A DNA stretch of 64,000 nucleotides. Source: Arcticibacter pallidicorallinus (GTDB lineage: Bacteria > Bacteroidota > Bacteroidia > Sphingobacteriales > Sphingobacteriaceae). Shown here piece by piece: positions 25,514 to 35,056 of the stretch. Positions within the stretch are counted from its first letter, which is position 1; the number at the start of each line of letters is the position of its first letter. The stretch lies in assembly GCF_003002875.1 (NCBI RefSeq), contig NZ_PVTH01000002.1, positions 186,001 to 250,000 of the forward strand. Direction: 5' to 3'. The translations under genes were made by a program, and so were the position numbers. The notes below the pieces were generated by a model, which was not told where the DNA came from, did not search any database, and worked only from the letters and a program-made list of their open reading frames with translations.

Positions 25514-27748
25514 TTACATGTTTTCGTGGAAGGTTCTCGCGATTACCTCCAGCTGATGTGCACGTGACAGGCGAACAAAGTTCACAGCATACCCCGAAAC
25601 ACGGATGGTTAACTGCGGGTATTCTTCAGGATGGTTATAAGCATCCATCAAAGTCTCTCTGTTTAGTACGTTTACGTTCAGGTGATGAGCCATGTGCTTA
25701 AAGTAGCCTTCCATGGTGTTTACCAGGTTGGTGATCTGCTCTTCACGAGTATCTCCTAACGATTTAGGGATCATAGAAAAGGTATTGGAGATACCATCCT
25801 GCGCATCACTATATTTCAGCTTTGCCACAGAGTTTAATGAAGCAATAGCTCCACTGTTATCACGTCCATGCATCGGATTTGCTCCCGGAGCAAAAGACTC
25901 TCCAGCCTTACGCCCGTCAGGTGTTGCACCTGTGTTGGTGCCATACATTACGTTAGACGTAATGGTCAGCAATGACAATGTAGGAGTGGAGTTTTTGTAT
26001 GTAGCGTGCTTTCTCAACTCATTAACAAAGTAATGTGTGATTTCCTGAGCGATTGAATCCGGACGGTCATCATCATTACCAAACTGAGGATATTCTCCTT
26101 CGATTTTGAAGTCAACAGTAAGACCTTTTTCATTTCTGATAGGAGTCACCTTTGCGTATTTGATTGCAGAAAGCGAGTCAGCAATGATGGAAATACCTGC
26201 AGCTCCGTATGCGATATCAATATGAGGATCTGAATCGATCAGAGCCATCTGAGCTCTCTCATAGTAATACTTGTCGTGCATGTAGTGGATGATGAACATT
26301 GCTTTGGCATATACCCTTGCAAGGTCACTCAGCGTGCGTTTGAATACATCCATTACCAGATCATAATCAAGAGGACCTTCTGGTAATTCAGGGATTCCCT
26401 TGATGATTTCAGTGCCTTCGTGTTCTTCACGGCCGCCGTTCAGAGCAATCAAAAGGGCCTTAGGCAGGTTTGCACGTGCACCAAAGTGCTGAATTGATTT
26501 TCCAATCTCCTGATAAGAAACGCAGCATGCGATACCATAGTCATCAGAACCACGGTTAGGACGCATCAGGTCATCATTCTCATATTGAATGGAAGAAGTA
26601 TCAATCGATACCTGAGCACAGAAGTTCTTGAACCCTTCAGGAAGGTGTTCAGACCATAGTACAGTCAGGTTTGGCTCAGGTGAAGCACCTAAGTTGTATA
26701 AAGTTTGAAGGAAACGGAATGAAGTTTTAGTCACCTTCGTACGTCCGTCATTCAGCTGACCACCGATAGATTCTGTTACCCATGTAGGGTCACCACCAAA
26801 AATCTCATCATAAGATCCGGGACGCAGGTGACGTACCAGTCTCAGTTTCATTACAAACTGATCAACCAGTTCCTGTGCTTCCTCTTCTGTCAGAGTTCCT
26901 GCTGCCAGGTCTCTTTCAAAATAAATGTCAAGGAAAGAAGAAACGTTACCGAGCGACATTGCCGCGCCGTCCTGCTCTTTTACCGCAGCTAAGTAGGCAA
27001 AATACACCCACTGAACTGCCTGGTGTGAATTCACTGCAGGTTTTGATACATCAAAGCCATACTCGGCAGCCATGGTGATCATGTCTTTCAAAGCAGCGAT
27101 CTGAGCGTTGATCTCTTCACGAAGACGAACTTTGTGCTCTGTCATCTCTCCGCCAACCTTTGCCAGATCAGCCTTTTTGAAATTGATCAGCGCATCTGCT
27201 CCGTATAGGGCAAGGCGACGGAAGTCACCGATGATACGGCCACGTGCATAGTTATCAGGAAGTCCTGTAAGAACGTGCTTTGAACGGTATTTTCTGATCT
27301 CAGGATCGTAAGCCGCAAAAACACCTTCGTTGTGATTCCTTGCATAATTAAATACGTCTTTTACACGGTCAGAAACTTCCAAACCACGTTCTCTTACTGC
27401 AGACTCTACCAGCTTGATGCCACCAAAAGGTTTCATCGCTCTTTTCAGAACCTGATCTGTCTGAAGACCAACGATTACCTCATCGTCCTGTTTGATATAT
27501 CCGGGCCTGAAGGCCGTCATGTTTGAAATAGTCTCAGTGTCTATTGCAAGGCACCCATTGTTCGCTCTTTCCTGTAGAAGCGCTTCCTTAGCCGCATTCC
27601 ACAGATTCGTGGTTTTAGCAGAAGGTCCAGATAGGAATGATGAATCTCCGGTATAAGGTTTGATGTTTTTTACAACGAAATCATATACGTTTAATGTTGT
27701 GTTCCATTCTCCTTGTTCAAATGGAATTGCTGTGACATCTGTTTTCAT
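25514..27748 (-). CDS. pflB: Formate C-acetyltransferase (pyruvate formate-lyase)
   Basis: Glycyl-radical enzyme that turns pyruvate and CoA into acetyl-CoA and formate without oxygen. The adjacent catalytic cysteines are seen in [12 protein letters not shown] (Cys407-Cys408) and the radical glycine in RVSGYAVNF (Gly719). Length 744 matches the 760-residue E. coli enzyme. It starts about 35 bases after a predicted transcription start, with a TAGATTTG element and a TGAC-N4-GTCA inverted repeat upstream (27787-27830), suggesting activation by an FNR/CRP-type regulator. The pair with pflA indicates facultative fermentation. Confidence 0.95.
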   Translation of the reverse strand: MKTDVTAIPFEQGEWNTTLNVYDFVVKNIKPYTGDSSFLSGPSAKTTNLWNAAKEALLQERANNGCLAIDTETISNMTAFRPGYIKQDDEVIVGLQTDQVLKRAMKPFGGIKLVESAVRERGLEVSDRVKDVFNYARNHNEGVFAAYDPEIRKYRSKHVLTGLPDNYARGRIIGDFRRLALYGADALINFKKADLAKVGGEMTEHKVRLREEINAQIAALKDMITMAAEYGFDVSKPAVNSHQAVQWVYFAYLAAVKEQDGAAMSLGNVSSFLDIYFERDLAAGTLTEEEAQELVDQFVMKLRLVRHLRPGSYDEIFGGDPTWVTESIGGQLNDGRTKVTKTSFRFLQTLYNLGASPEPNLTVLWSEHLPEGFKNFCAQVSIDTSSIQYENDDLMRPNRGSDDYGIACCVSYQEIGKSIQHFGARANLPKALLIALNGGREEHEGTEIIKGIPELPEGPLDYDLVMDVFKRTLSDLARVYAKAMFIIHYMHDKYYYERAQMALIDSDPHIDIAYGAAGISIIADSLSAIKYAKVTPIRNEKGLTVDFKIEGEYPQFGNDDDRPDSIAQEITHYFVNELRKHATYKNSTPTLSLLTITSNVMYGTNTGATPDGRKAGESFAPGANPMHGRDNSGAIASLNSVAKLKYSDAQDGISNTFSMIPKSLGDTREEQITNLVNTMEGYFKHMAHHLNVNVLNRETLMDAYNHPEEYPQLTIRVSGYAVNFVRLSRAHQLEVIARTFHENM

Positions 27749-27786
27749 AATCTAAAAAATTACTCTTCGTTCATATTAGAATACAT

Positions 27787-27830
27787 CAAATCTACGCAGA
27801 TTAACGCTCATTAAATGTGACTGGCGTCAT
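27787..27830 (-). promoter_or_regulatory. Predicted pflB promoter with FNR/CRP-like operator
   Basis: On the minus strand TAGATTTG (27794-27787) matches the Bacteroidota -7 element TAnnTTTG. The inverted repeat TGAC-TGGC-GTCA (27818-27829, extended ATGTGAC on one side) is centred 33 bases upstream, near -40. No -33 TTTG is present where one would be expected, which suits an activator-dependent promoter. The same arrangement occurs at 29139-29181. Confidence 0.7.
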
Positions 27831-27884
27831 CTATTCTGGTGATTTAAGGATCATTAATGAAACCTCAATAAAATTAAGGAATTA

Positions 27885-29120
27885 TTAAGAAATTACCTCT
27901 TCTGTTAATATTTTCGTTTTTGCAGCAGGTTTTACAGCATCTATTTTTAACTTTCCTTTCAAAACATATGCCATCACTGCCGTAGCGAACAAAATCCCCG
28001 CGAAGCCTGTGAAGATGGGCGTGTAATCGTCTGTCAAAGTAATGAGCCATGGACCGGCAAACGCGGCTGCAGACCAGGCAATCAGCACATAGCCCAGTAC
28101 CGATCCCATCTTATCCGCCCCATAAATATCCTTGATGAAGGCGGGCATCGTAGCAAAGGCACCTCCGTAGCAACTGATGATGACAAGCACGGCAACGTAA
28201 AACAACCATGCAGCCGGCGTGAGGCTAAGGATAAAGAAGCAGGCACTGCCAACAATAAAGAAACACATAAACGTATTCCAGCGCCCGATTTTATCGGAAA
28301 CGCTGGACCAGATCAGTCTTCCCACCCCGTTAAACAATCCGATGATGCCAACAAACACGATAGCAGCAGCATCACTGATATGGATGATGTCCTTCGCCAT
28401 CGGAGCAGCTACGGCAATCAAAGCAATACCACATGTTGTATTGAAAAAAAGCATCAGCCAAAGGCCATAGAAGCGTGTATCTGAAAGTAAGGCTGAAGCC
28501 GGAACCGAAGATCCTCCGCTGTGCCCATCGTCAACTGCTACCGAAGATCCTGATGCCGGAACCGCCAGATAGAGTGAGGCAACAACCATCAAAGTAAAAT
28601 AGCAGGCTGCTAGCAAATAGAAGGTATTTGATACCCCAGCCATTGCCGCAATTGGCGAAATGATTTGTGACGCCAGTACAGACCCCGCAGCAAACGACAT
28701 GATGACCAGTCCGGACGCAAAGCCCGGCTTGTCCGGAAACCACTTTACCACCACAGAAACGGGTGTAATATAGCCAAAGCCCAGTCCGATCCCACTAATT
28801 ACGCCATACGTCAGATAGAACAGTGGCAAAGACCCGATACTGCTGGCTAATCCAGCTCCGGCGAGTCCTGCTCCAAAAAAAGCAGCGCCAAACAGTCCTG
28901 CCTTTTTAGGGCCGATCCTGTTTACAAAGTTTCCCATAAAGGCGGCGGTAAGCCCCAGAAAGCAAATAGCCAGACTAAAAGCCAGCTTAAGCTGATGTGC
29001 ATCCCAGCCGTTCATTGATTCCAGAGGTTTAATCCATACGCTATATGCGTAAATTGATCCGATAGACAACTGCAATGTCATTCCGGATAAGGCCATTAGC
29101 CATTTATTCTTCGAATTCAT
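27885..29120 (-). CDS. MFS transporter of the oxalate/formate antiporter (OFA) family
   Basis: Inner-membrane carrier of 411 residues with about 12 helices. N-terminal SIGSIYAYSVWIKPLESMNGW, and later YGVISGIGLGFGYITPVSVVVKWFPDKPG, are characteristic of OFA-type major facilitator proteins. The start is set at Met 29120 (MNSKNKWLMAL); the longer frame to 29246 would add 42 polar residues and cross the predicted promoter. Substrate is not certain: oxalate/formate, lactate or pyruvate are all known in the family. Formate or lactate is attractive because pflB lies next and shares the operator type. A promoter and operator lie at 29139-29181. Confidence 0.82.
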   Translation of the reverse strand: MNSKNKWLMALSGMTLQLSIGSIYAYSVWIKPLESMNGWDAHQLKLAFSLAICFLGLTAAFMGNFVNRIGPKKAGLFGAAFFGAGLAGAGLASSIGSLPLFYLTYGVISGIGLGFGYITPVSVVVKWFPDKPGFASGLVIMSFAAGSVLASQIISPIAAMAGVSNTFYLLAACYFTLMVVASLYLAVPASGSSVAVDDGHSGGSSVPASALLSDTRFYGLWLMLFFNTTCGIALIAVAAPMAKDIIHISDAAAIVFVGIIGLFNGVGRLIWSSVSDKIGRWNTFMCFFIVGSACFFILSLTPAAWLFYVAVLVIISCYGGAFATMPAFIKDIYGADKMGSVLGYVLIAWSAAAFAGPWLITLTDDYTPIFTGFAGILFATAVMAYVLKGKLKIDAVKPAAKTKILTEEVIS

Positions 29121-29138
29121 TTTGGAGAAATTGTTGTC

Positions 29139-29181
29139 CAAATTTAGCGTCTCTACGTGCCTGAAAAACTGACGCAGGTCA
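29139..29181 (-). promoter_or_regulatory. Predicted OFA-transporter promoter with FNR/CRP-like operator
   Basis: TAAATTTG (29146-29139, minus strand) is a perfect -7 element. The inverted repeat TGAC-GCAG-GTCA (29170-29181) is centred 33 bases upstream, identical in spacing to the pflB promoter. The site lies between the transporter and the divergent regulator gene and could affect both. Confidence 0.7.
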
Positions 29182-29282
29182 TTTATGTACAATATCACAA
29201 TTTTAAAATGCCAAAAAAGATCGGATTTCTCCGTTATAGTCCTCAATTTGGTATCTTAGCCCGGTATCCACACCAATTCACG

Positions 29283-30314
29283 ATGAAACCCATCCGTTTT
29301 TTTGAACATATCCGGATCGATGAATATTCGGCGACTCCAAAGTATCTTCAGCTTACCAATTCCATACTGATAGCTATCGAAGCGGGGAAGATCAGCAAAA
29401 ATGATATGCTTCCGTCGATAAACGAACTCAGTTATGAGCTGGAAATATCGCGTGACACCGCGGAGAAAGGATATAAATACCTCAAGAAGATCGGTGTCCT
29501 GGCTTCTATACCCGGAAAAGGATATTATATAGCCAGTACTGAATTTCGTCAGACGCTTCGGATCTGCCTTTTCTTTAACAAGCTCAGCAGTCATAAGAAA
29601 ATTATTTATGACGCCTTTATTGCTACCCTGGGTGAGCAGATCGCCGTAGATTTCTATATCTATAACAGCGATTACATGCTCTTCAAAAAGCTCCTTAGCA
29701 ATAAGATGGAAGGCTATTCACATTATGTTATCATCCCTCATTTTATAGAGGGAGAGGAGAGTGCCTACCAGATGATTAATTCTATTCCCAAGGAAAAGTT
29801 GATTATCCTCGACAAAAAAATACCGGGTATAACGGGTGAATATGCAGCAGTTTACGAAGACTTTGAAAAGGATATTTACAACTCGCTGGAGAAAGCCCGC
29901 AAGGCCTTAAGTAAATACCATACCATCAAGCTTATATTTCCCGATAAAAGCTACTACCCGCGTGAGATCAAAAAAGGGTATCTCCGCTTCTGCCAGCAAT
30001 ATGCTTTCAACCACAGGATTGTAAACGATATATCCACCGAACCCATTCAGGAAGGTGAGGTTTATATTAATCTGATGGAAAGTGATCTTGTAACATTGGT
30101 AGAGAGACTTTTAAATCTTGATTTGAAAATCGGAAAGCAGATCGGCGTAATATCTTATAACGAAACGCCGCTTAAAAGGGTGATTCTAAATGGAATAACG
30201 ACCATTTCTACCGATTTTCATCAGATGGGAACAGTCGCCGCAAAGATGATCCTGGAGAATTCAAACAAGCATATAGAAGTACCGTTTTCTCTGACTTTAC
30301 GTTCTTCATTATAA
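29283..30314 (+). CDS. GntR-family transcriptional regulator with LacI-like sensor domain
   Basis: Predicted sugar-responsive DNA-binding protein of 343 residues. The N-terminal winged helix-turn-helix (YLQLTNSILIAIEAGKISKN, LPSINELSYELEISRDTAEK, LASIPGKGYYI) is of GntR type. The rest (about 80-343) resembles a LacI/periplasmic-binding-type sensor, ending in MGTVAAKMILENS. This fusion is the AraR-like plan. The start is put at ATG 29283 (MKPIRFFEHIRI), since the 42 residues of the longer frame cross the divergent promoter region. It is the only transcription factor in the sugar half of the window and so the best candidate to control the rhamnose and glycosidase genes; that link is inference. 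Confidence 0.82.
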   Translation: MKPIRFFEHIRIDEYSATPKYLQLTNSILIAIEAGKISKNDMLPSINELSYELEISRDTAEKGYKYLKKIGVLASIPGKGYYIASTEFRQTLRICLFFNKLSSHKKIIYDAFIATLGEQIAVDFYIYNSDYMLFKKLLSNKMEGYSHYVIIPHFIEGEESAYQMINSIPKEKLIILDKKIPGITGEYAAVYEDFEKDIYNSLEKARKALSKYHTIKLIFPDKSYYPREIKKGYLRFCQQYAFNHRIVNDISTEPIQEGEVYINLMESDLVTLVERLLNLDLKIGKQIGVISYNETPLKRVILNGITTISTDFHQMGTVAAKMILENSNKHIEVPFSLTLRSSL

Positions 30315-30354
30315 AAATTGAAAACTTCTTTATCACGCATTTGTATTTTTATCA

Positions 30355-32136
30355 ATGGTTAAACACACATATCAAACAGGTTTAATAGGAAACTGTGCAT
30401 TTCTCGCACATGTACATAAAAACACAGATATCTCCTGGCTCTGCTGGCCTCGTTTCGACAGTACTTTCGTCTTTGGGTCTTTGCTCGATGAACAAAAGGG
30501 TGGCGAGTTCAGCATCAGGCCCGCCAGTGAGTTTACCTCTGAGCAGTCTTATCTGGAAAATACCAATGTGCTGGTAACGAAAGTTACCTGCGATGATGGC
30601 GAATATCAGATTACCGATCTCGCTCCCCGCTTCTTTCAATATGACCGGTATTTTAAACCGCTTATGCTGATCAGAAAGATAGAGCCAATATCGGGGACAC
30701 CACGCATCAAGGTTAAATGCGAGCCTGTTACCGAATACGGCAAAAGGAAGCTCCGGGCTCAGCGTGGCAGTAACCATATTGAATACTACGAAGGCGAGGA
30801 TATCATGCGGTTAACTACCGATATTCCCATTACCTATATCTATGACGAGCGCTACTTTGTGTTAAGCGAAGCGAAATATCTGGTATTGACTTACGGTCAC
30901 CCCCTGGAAGCACCTCTGGTGAGCACCTGCGAAACGTTCCTCAGGGAAACGGTAAAGTATTGGAGAACCTGGATCAAGTTCTCATCGATAGCAGGATTCT
31001 TCCAGGAATACGTCATCCGTTCTGCTCTGGCGCTCAAAATACACCAGTACGAAGATACGGGCGCAATTATCGCTGCAAGTACCACCAGCCTTCCGGAGTA
31101 CGACGGCAGTGGCAGGAACTGGGATTACCGGTATTGCTGGCTGCGCGATACTCATTACGTGTTGAATTCCCTTAACCACATAGGCCATTTCCAGGAAATG
31201 GAAAAATATTTCAACTATGTAGCAGACATTTCGGTATCCGAAGAGTCCCGTTACCAGCCGCTATACCGCATTGACGGCAGCAAGGAGCTGGATGAGTCGA
31301 TTCTCGAATACCTGGACGGATACAAAGGAAATAAGCCGGTACGTATCGGCAACCAGGCAAACGAACATATTCAGAATGATATCTACGGTCAGGTCATGAT
31401 CTCCATCATGCCATTGTATACAGACCATCGTTTTATCTTTCGCGAAAGAAAGGATTCCCGTAAATGGATTTCTTCCATCCTGGATAGAATTGAATCTACT
31501 ATCGATGAAAAGGATGCTGGAATCTGGGAGTTCCGCAACTTTGCCAATACGCATTGTTACAGTAACCTCTTCCAGTGGGCAGGTTGTGCCGCCGCCGCGA
31601 AGACAGCCAGCACGATTGGCGATAAAGATCTGGAAGCGAAAGCCCGAAGGCTACAGGCCAGAGCTGCAGAACATATCGAAAGCTGCTATGACCCGGTTCG
31701 TAAGGTTTACACGAACGCGGTAGGCAGCGAACACCTAGACGCCAGCACGCTTCAGCTTATTATGATGGGTTATCTTGACCCCACGTCGGATAGGGCAAAA
31801 GACCACCTAAAGGCTCTGGAGGCAGAGCTGAAGACGGAGAACGGTCTCATCTACCGCTATCTGCATGCAGATGATTTTGGAAAGCCTAAAACAACCTTCC
31901 TCATTTGCGCCTTCTGGTACGTGGAAGCGCTGGCTTGCGTAGGAAGAATTGACGAAGCTGTCACCGAATTCGAAAAGCTGATGAAGTATTCCAATCATCT
32001 GATGCTCTTTAGCGAAGACGTCGATGAAGAGACGGGCAGTCAATGGGGTAATTTTCCACAGGCTTATAGTCACGTAGGACTGATGAACGCGGCTTACCGT
32101 ATTGCCATGAAGCTTGACAAGCCTATATTTCTATAA
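30355..32136 (+). CDS. Glycoside hydrolase family 15 protein (glucoamylase/trehalase-like)
   Basis: Cytoplasmic enzyme (no signal peptide) of 593 residues. An N-terminal beta-sandwich (about 1-205) with GNCAFLAHVHKNTDISWLCW is followed by an (alpha/alpha)6 barrel. GH15 signatures are clear: GRNWDYRYCWLRDTHYVL, DAGIWEFR with the probable general acid, and LMLFSEDVDEETGSQWGNFP with the probable base. Bacterial GH15 proteins hydrolyse alpha-glucosides, and some are trehalases. The convergent neighbour makes trehalose, so a trehalase or a glucan-side role is possible. It starts 40 bases after the GntR gene and ends at a shared terminator. Confidence 0.88.
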   Translation: MVKHTYQTGLIGNCAFLAHVHKNTDISWLCWPRFDSTFVFGSLLDEQKGGEFSIRPASEFTSEQSYLENTNVLVTKVTCDDGEYQITDLAPRFFQYDRYFKPLMLIRKIEPISGTPRIKVKCEPVTEYGKRKLRAQRGSNHIEYYEGEDIMRLTTDIPITYIYDERYFVLSEAKYLVLTYGHPLEAPLVSTCETFLRETVKYWRTWIKFSSIAGFFQEYVIRSALALKIHQYEDTGAIIAASTTSLPEYDGSGRNWDYRYCWLRDTHYVLNSLNHIGHFQEMEKYFNYVADISVSEESRYQPLYRIDGSKELDESILEYLDGYKGNKPVRIGNQANEHIQNDIYGQVMISIMPLYTDHRFIFRERKDSRKWISSILDRIESTIDEKDAGIWEFRNFANTHCYSNLFQWAGCAAAAKTASTIGDKDLEAKARRLQARAAEHIESCYDPVRKVYTNAVGSEHLDASTLQLIMMGYLDPTSDRAKDHLKALEAELKTENGLIYRYLHADDFGKPKTTFLICAFWYVEALACVGRIDEAVTEFEKLMKYSNHLMLFSEDVDEETGSQWGNFPQAYSHVGLMNAAYRIAMKLDKPIFL

Positions 32137-32158
32137 ATAAACATCAAACACAAAAAAA

Positions 32159-32185
32159 GCCGCTCTGAACGATATTCGGAGCGGC
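32159..32185. terminator. Bidirectional terminator between GH15 and trehalose genes
   Basis: GCCGCTCTGAA pairs with TTCGGAGCGGC (one G-T pair) around CGATA. A tract of seven T follows on the plus strand and seven A precede it, so it can stop both convergent transcripts. Confidence 0.92.
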
Positions 32186-32204
32186 TTTTTTTGATATTCC
32201 TTTT

Positions 32205-34385
32205 TTATACTTCTTCTTTTGCTGCCAGTGTTCTCAGTAATTTTCGAACTTCCCGGTAATCACGCATGTAGAAGCGGGCTGCAGATATATTGCTGCCTAT
32301 CTTGATCGTGTATGCGTCGGCAGGCAGTGCCTTAAACATATCCTCATCCGTATGGTCGTCGCCCAGAGCCAGAACGTAATCATAGTTGTCTTTGTCCAGC
32401 CATGAAGCGACCTTGCCCTTGTTTACTTCGAAATTCTTAATCTCAATGACTTTATTTCCGCCCATCATTTGCAGGCTTTTATCGTCGGTAAGGAATCGCA
32501 TATTGGTCATCAGCTCATTCGCCCTGAGTTCGCCCAGCCCATCTTCCACTTTCCGGTAATGCCAAACCAGCGAATAGCTCTTCTCTTCAATGAATGAGCC
32601 GGGGGTGCGGTCTACATACATTTCCAGCATAGGCATCAGATCTTGTTTCCAATGGTCGTTCAGGCCCGGTAACCTGGTCCACTCTCCATCGGTATGTTTC
32701 TGCCATGCGCCATGCTCCGCGATAATATCAATCTTGAGGTGTCCAAACCAGTCTTCCAGTGTTTCGTGGTTGCGGCCGCTCACAATGACCACATCGTTCA
32801 TCGGCTCACTGATGAGCTCATCCAGTATCTCGTATAGATCATCATCCGGGAACGCCTGGTTAATGTTGGATTTAAACCCAACCAATGTGCCGTCATAATC
32901 CAAAAAGATAAGTCTCTTTTTGGCCTGACGGTATTCATCTTCGATATACGTCATTGTCGCCGCTCCTACATGCTTTGCCTGCATCGAAGCTTGCAGTTGT
33001 TTCACCTCATCTAATCTGTCCATATATATTTTTACCCAGTGTCTTACATTGAATTTAGCGACGACTTCCCGCATCGGTACCATTCGTCTGAGCTGTTCTT
33101 CCAGAGGCATATTAATAGCCTCAATCATCGCGCGGTAGAGCTCGCCTACGTTGTTCGGGTTAACAATGATAGCGTCAATAAGTTCTTTGGCGGCGCCGGC
33201 CATCTCGCTTAAAATCAGAACGCCTGTGTTATCGGTTCTGCTCGCTACGTACTCCTTACTTACCAGGTTCATCCCGTCGCGCATAGGGGTAACCAGACAT
33301 ATCTCAGCCATATTGTAAAGGGCCGAGAGCATCTCCGTCTCGAATGAGCGGTAATAGTAATGAATCGGGTTCCAGTCCAGCGTGCGATATCTCGAGTTGA
33401 TATTACCTACCAGCTTGTCAATTTCGTCCCGCAACTCTTTGTATTGAGGAACGGTGTCCCTGGAAGGTACTACAATCATATACAACACCACCCGTTCATG
33501 GTACTCCGGGTTCTTTTGCAACAAAATATCGTATGCCTGCAGGCGCTGCAATATGCCCTTACTGTAGTCAAGCCGGTCAATCGACAAGATCATTTTGAGA
33601 TCCTGAAAGTTTTCTTTCAGCTTAGACACATTCTCAAGCACCAGACGGTCATGTGTAAGCGACTCGTATTTCTTTTCGTCAATTCCCATGGGGAATGCCT
33701 CTACGATAACCTGACGGTCATTGTAATTGATCTGGTTTGCCGAAGCATGCAGCGGAAGCAGACGTGTGATGGAACTTATAAAGTGTCGTGCGTCATCAAA
33801 GGTATGAAACCCGATCAGGTCAGCTCCAAGCATATTCTCCAACAATTCAGCCCTCCAGGGGATAAGGCGGAAAAGTTCATACGATGGAAAGGGTATATGC
33901 AGAAAAAAGCCGATCGTAATATCGGGTTGTTCTGCGCGGATGAGCCCCGCCAGTAACAGGAGTTGGTAGTCATGGATCCAAATGATATCACCGGGTTCGG
34001 CGATTTCCAGCACAGCCTCCTTGAATTTATGATTTACGGCCAGATAACTGTCCCAGTAACTCTGCTCATAATGTGCGTACGTAGGATGATAGTGAAAAAC
34101 CGGCCAGAGTGTTTCATTCGAGAATCCTTCGTAGTATAAGTTGATCTCTTCCTGTGTAAGAAAGACCGGAAACAGGTTAATCTCCTGTAGCCTGTCTTTT
34201 ATCTCTTCTTGTTTGCTTTCTGATTCTACTTCAATACCCGACCATCCGAGCCACATATTATTACCCTGACGATAGATGGAGCCAAGACCTGTTGCAAGGC
34301 CGCCTTCACTTTGCTTCAACTCAATTTTATCATCGGACTCTGTGATTTTGACTGGTAGCCTGTTTGATACTATAATCGTCTTCAT
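32205..34385 (-). CDS. otsAB: Bifunctional trehalose-6-phosphate synthase/phosphatase
   Basis: Fused enzyme of 726 residues making trehalose from UDP-glucose and glucose-6-phosphate. Residues about 1-465 are a GT20 synthase ([37 protein letters not shown]). Residues about 490-726 are a HAD phosphatase with the nucleophile motif [10 protein letters not shown] (about 495), VIVSGRN and the metal motif [13 protein letters not shown] (about 674). Both active sites look complete. It probably provides osmotic or desiccation protection. No -7 element was seen in the leader, and it converges with the GH15 gene on one terminator. Confidence 0.94.
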   Translation of the reverse strand: MKTIIVSNRLPVKITESDDKIELKQSEGGLATGLGSIYRQGNNMWLGWSGIEVESESKQEEIKDRLQEINLFPVFLTQEEINLYYEGFSNETLWPVFHYHPTYAHYEQSYWDSYLAVNHKFKEAVLEIAEPGDIIWIHDYQLLLLAGLIRAEQPDITIGFFLHIPFPSYELFRLIPWRAELLENMLGADLIGFHTFDDARHFISSITRLLPLHASANQINYNDRQVIVEAFPMGIDEKKYESLTHDRLVLENVSKLKENFQDLKMILSIDRLDYSKGILQRLQAYDILLQKNPEYHERVVLYMIVVPSRDTVPQYKELRDEIDKLVGNINSRYRTLDWNPIHYYYRSFETEMLSALYNMAEICLVTPMRDGMNLVSKEYVASRTDNTGVLILSEMAGAAKELIDAIIVNPNNVGELYRAMIEAINMPLEEQLRRMVPMREVVAKFNVRHWVKIYMDRLDEVKQLQASMQAKHVGAATMTYIEDEYRQAKKRLIFLDYDGTLVGFKSNINQAFPDDDLYEILDELISEPMNDVVIVSGRNHETLEDWFGHLKIDIIAEHGAWQKHTDGEWTRLPGLNDHWKQDLMPMLEMYVDRTPGSFIEEKSYSLVWHYRKVEDGLGELRANELMTNMRFLTDDKSLQMMGGNKVIEIKNFEVNKGKVASWLDKDNYDYVLALGDDHTDEDMFKALPADAYTIKIGSNISAARFYMRDYREVRKLLRTLAAKEEV

Positions 34386-34707
34386 GAATTATTTTCCCTT
34401 TATTAATTAAGACTGAAATGCCGTTTGTGTTTGATTTTTTTCAAAAAAGGGCCATTCCTGATACCAGAATCGAGCTAAAGGAGCTATCGGAGGATATCTG
34501 AAATGCCTTATGTAGATGGTGCCAGAATCTGGTCCCGGGCATTCAGTGGTCTAGGTTGGCAAGATAAGAAAAATTAATATAGAGGGAAGTTATTCACATA
34601 AGTTATCCACATTATTTCATAAAAGTAATTGATTAACAGGAACATAATGAGAAATTTTGTGTTGATTACCCAATGAACGAATAATTTTTGATCTAATTTC
34701 TACCATT
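34386..34707. other. Gene-free 322-base stretch with two DnaA boxes
   Basis: The interval between the trehalose gene and a small unknown gene has no credible reading frame. It is AT-rich to the right and contains TTATTCACA (34590-34598) and TTATCCACA (34603-34611). Both fit the DnaA-box consensus TTWTNCACA in the same orientation, 13 bases apart. Nothing else in it is recognised. Confidence 0.5.
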
Positions 34708-34995
34708 ATGACGCAAAACAGAGCTTTATCCATTGAGAACTGGATTAAGACCATGGGGTTCCGGTTAACTAAATCGCATAGTCTGGATAATCGCAAGAAG
34801 AAGATTCGCTATTACACCTTAGGCAATTTTGGCGTGTACGAAGAAATCACTCCTTCGAAAAGCACTTCGGGTCAGAAAAAGAAGTTCATTAGCTGGACGC
34901 CCTGGGGCGTTGATATCGAAGTGAATTCGGTTACGGATCTCTGGTGTGCGTATGAAGAATTCGAAATGTACAATCCGAATTTCGTTACCAATTGA
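34708..34995 (+). CDS. Small protein of unknown function (95 residues)
   Basis: Not recognised. The soluble, basic-then-acidic protein begins MTQNRALSIENWIKTMGFRL, has a Lys-rich middle (DNRKKKIRYYTLG, GQKKKFISWTPWG) and ends WCAYEEFEMYNPNFVTN. There is no signal peptide, membrane segment or cysteine cluster. It stands alone, preceded by the DnaA-box region and followed by a 15-bp hairpin, so it is probably its own transcription unit. An in-frame overlap partner on the minus strand (34872-35057) looks spurious. Confidence 0.6.
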   Translation: MTQNRALSIENWIKTMGFRLTKSHSLDNRKKKIRYYTLGNFGVYEEITPSKSTSGQKKKFISWTPWGVDIEVNSVTDLWCAYEEFEMYNPNFVTN

Positions 34996-34999
34996 TCAG

Positions 35000-35043
35000 T
35001 CAGGCGGGCATGGAATGCTTTAAATAAATCCATGCCCGCCTGA
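35000..35043. terminator. 15-bp hairpin between convergent genes
   Basis: A perfect 15-bp inverted repeat (35000-35014 and 35029-35043, GC-rich core GGCGGGCATGG) with a 14-base loop lies between the small unknown gene and the dehydrogenase gene. It lacks a T-tract on either strand, so termination is likely but not certain. Confidence 0.6.
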
Positions 35044-35056
35044 TAATCCCTCCTCA

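Noticed and set aside
33360-33956. Plus-strand frame of 198 codons opposite the trehalose synthase
   Set aside because: It covers core GT20 motifs on the other strand and has no recognisable features.
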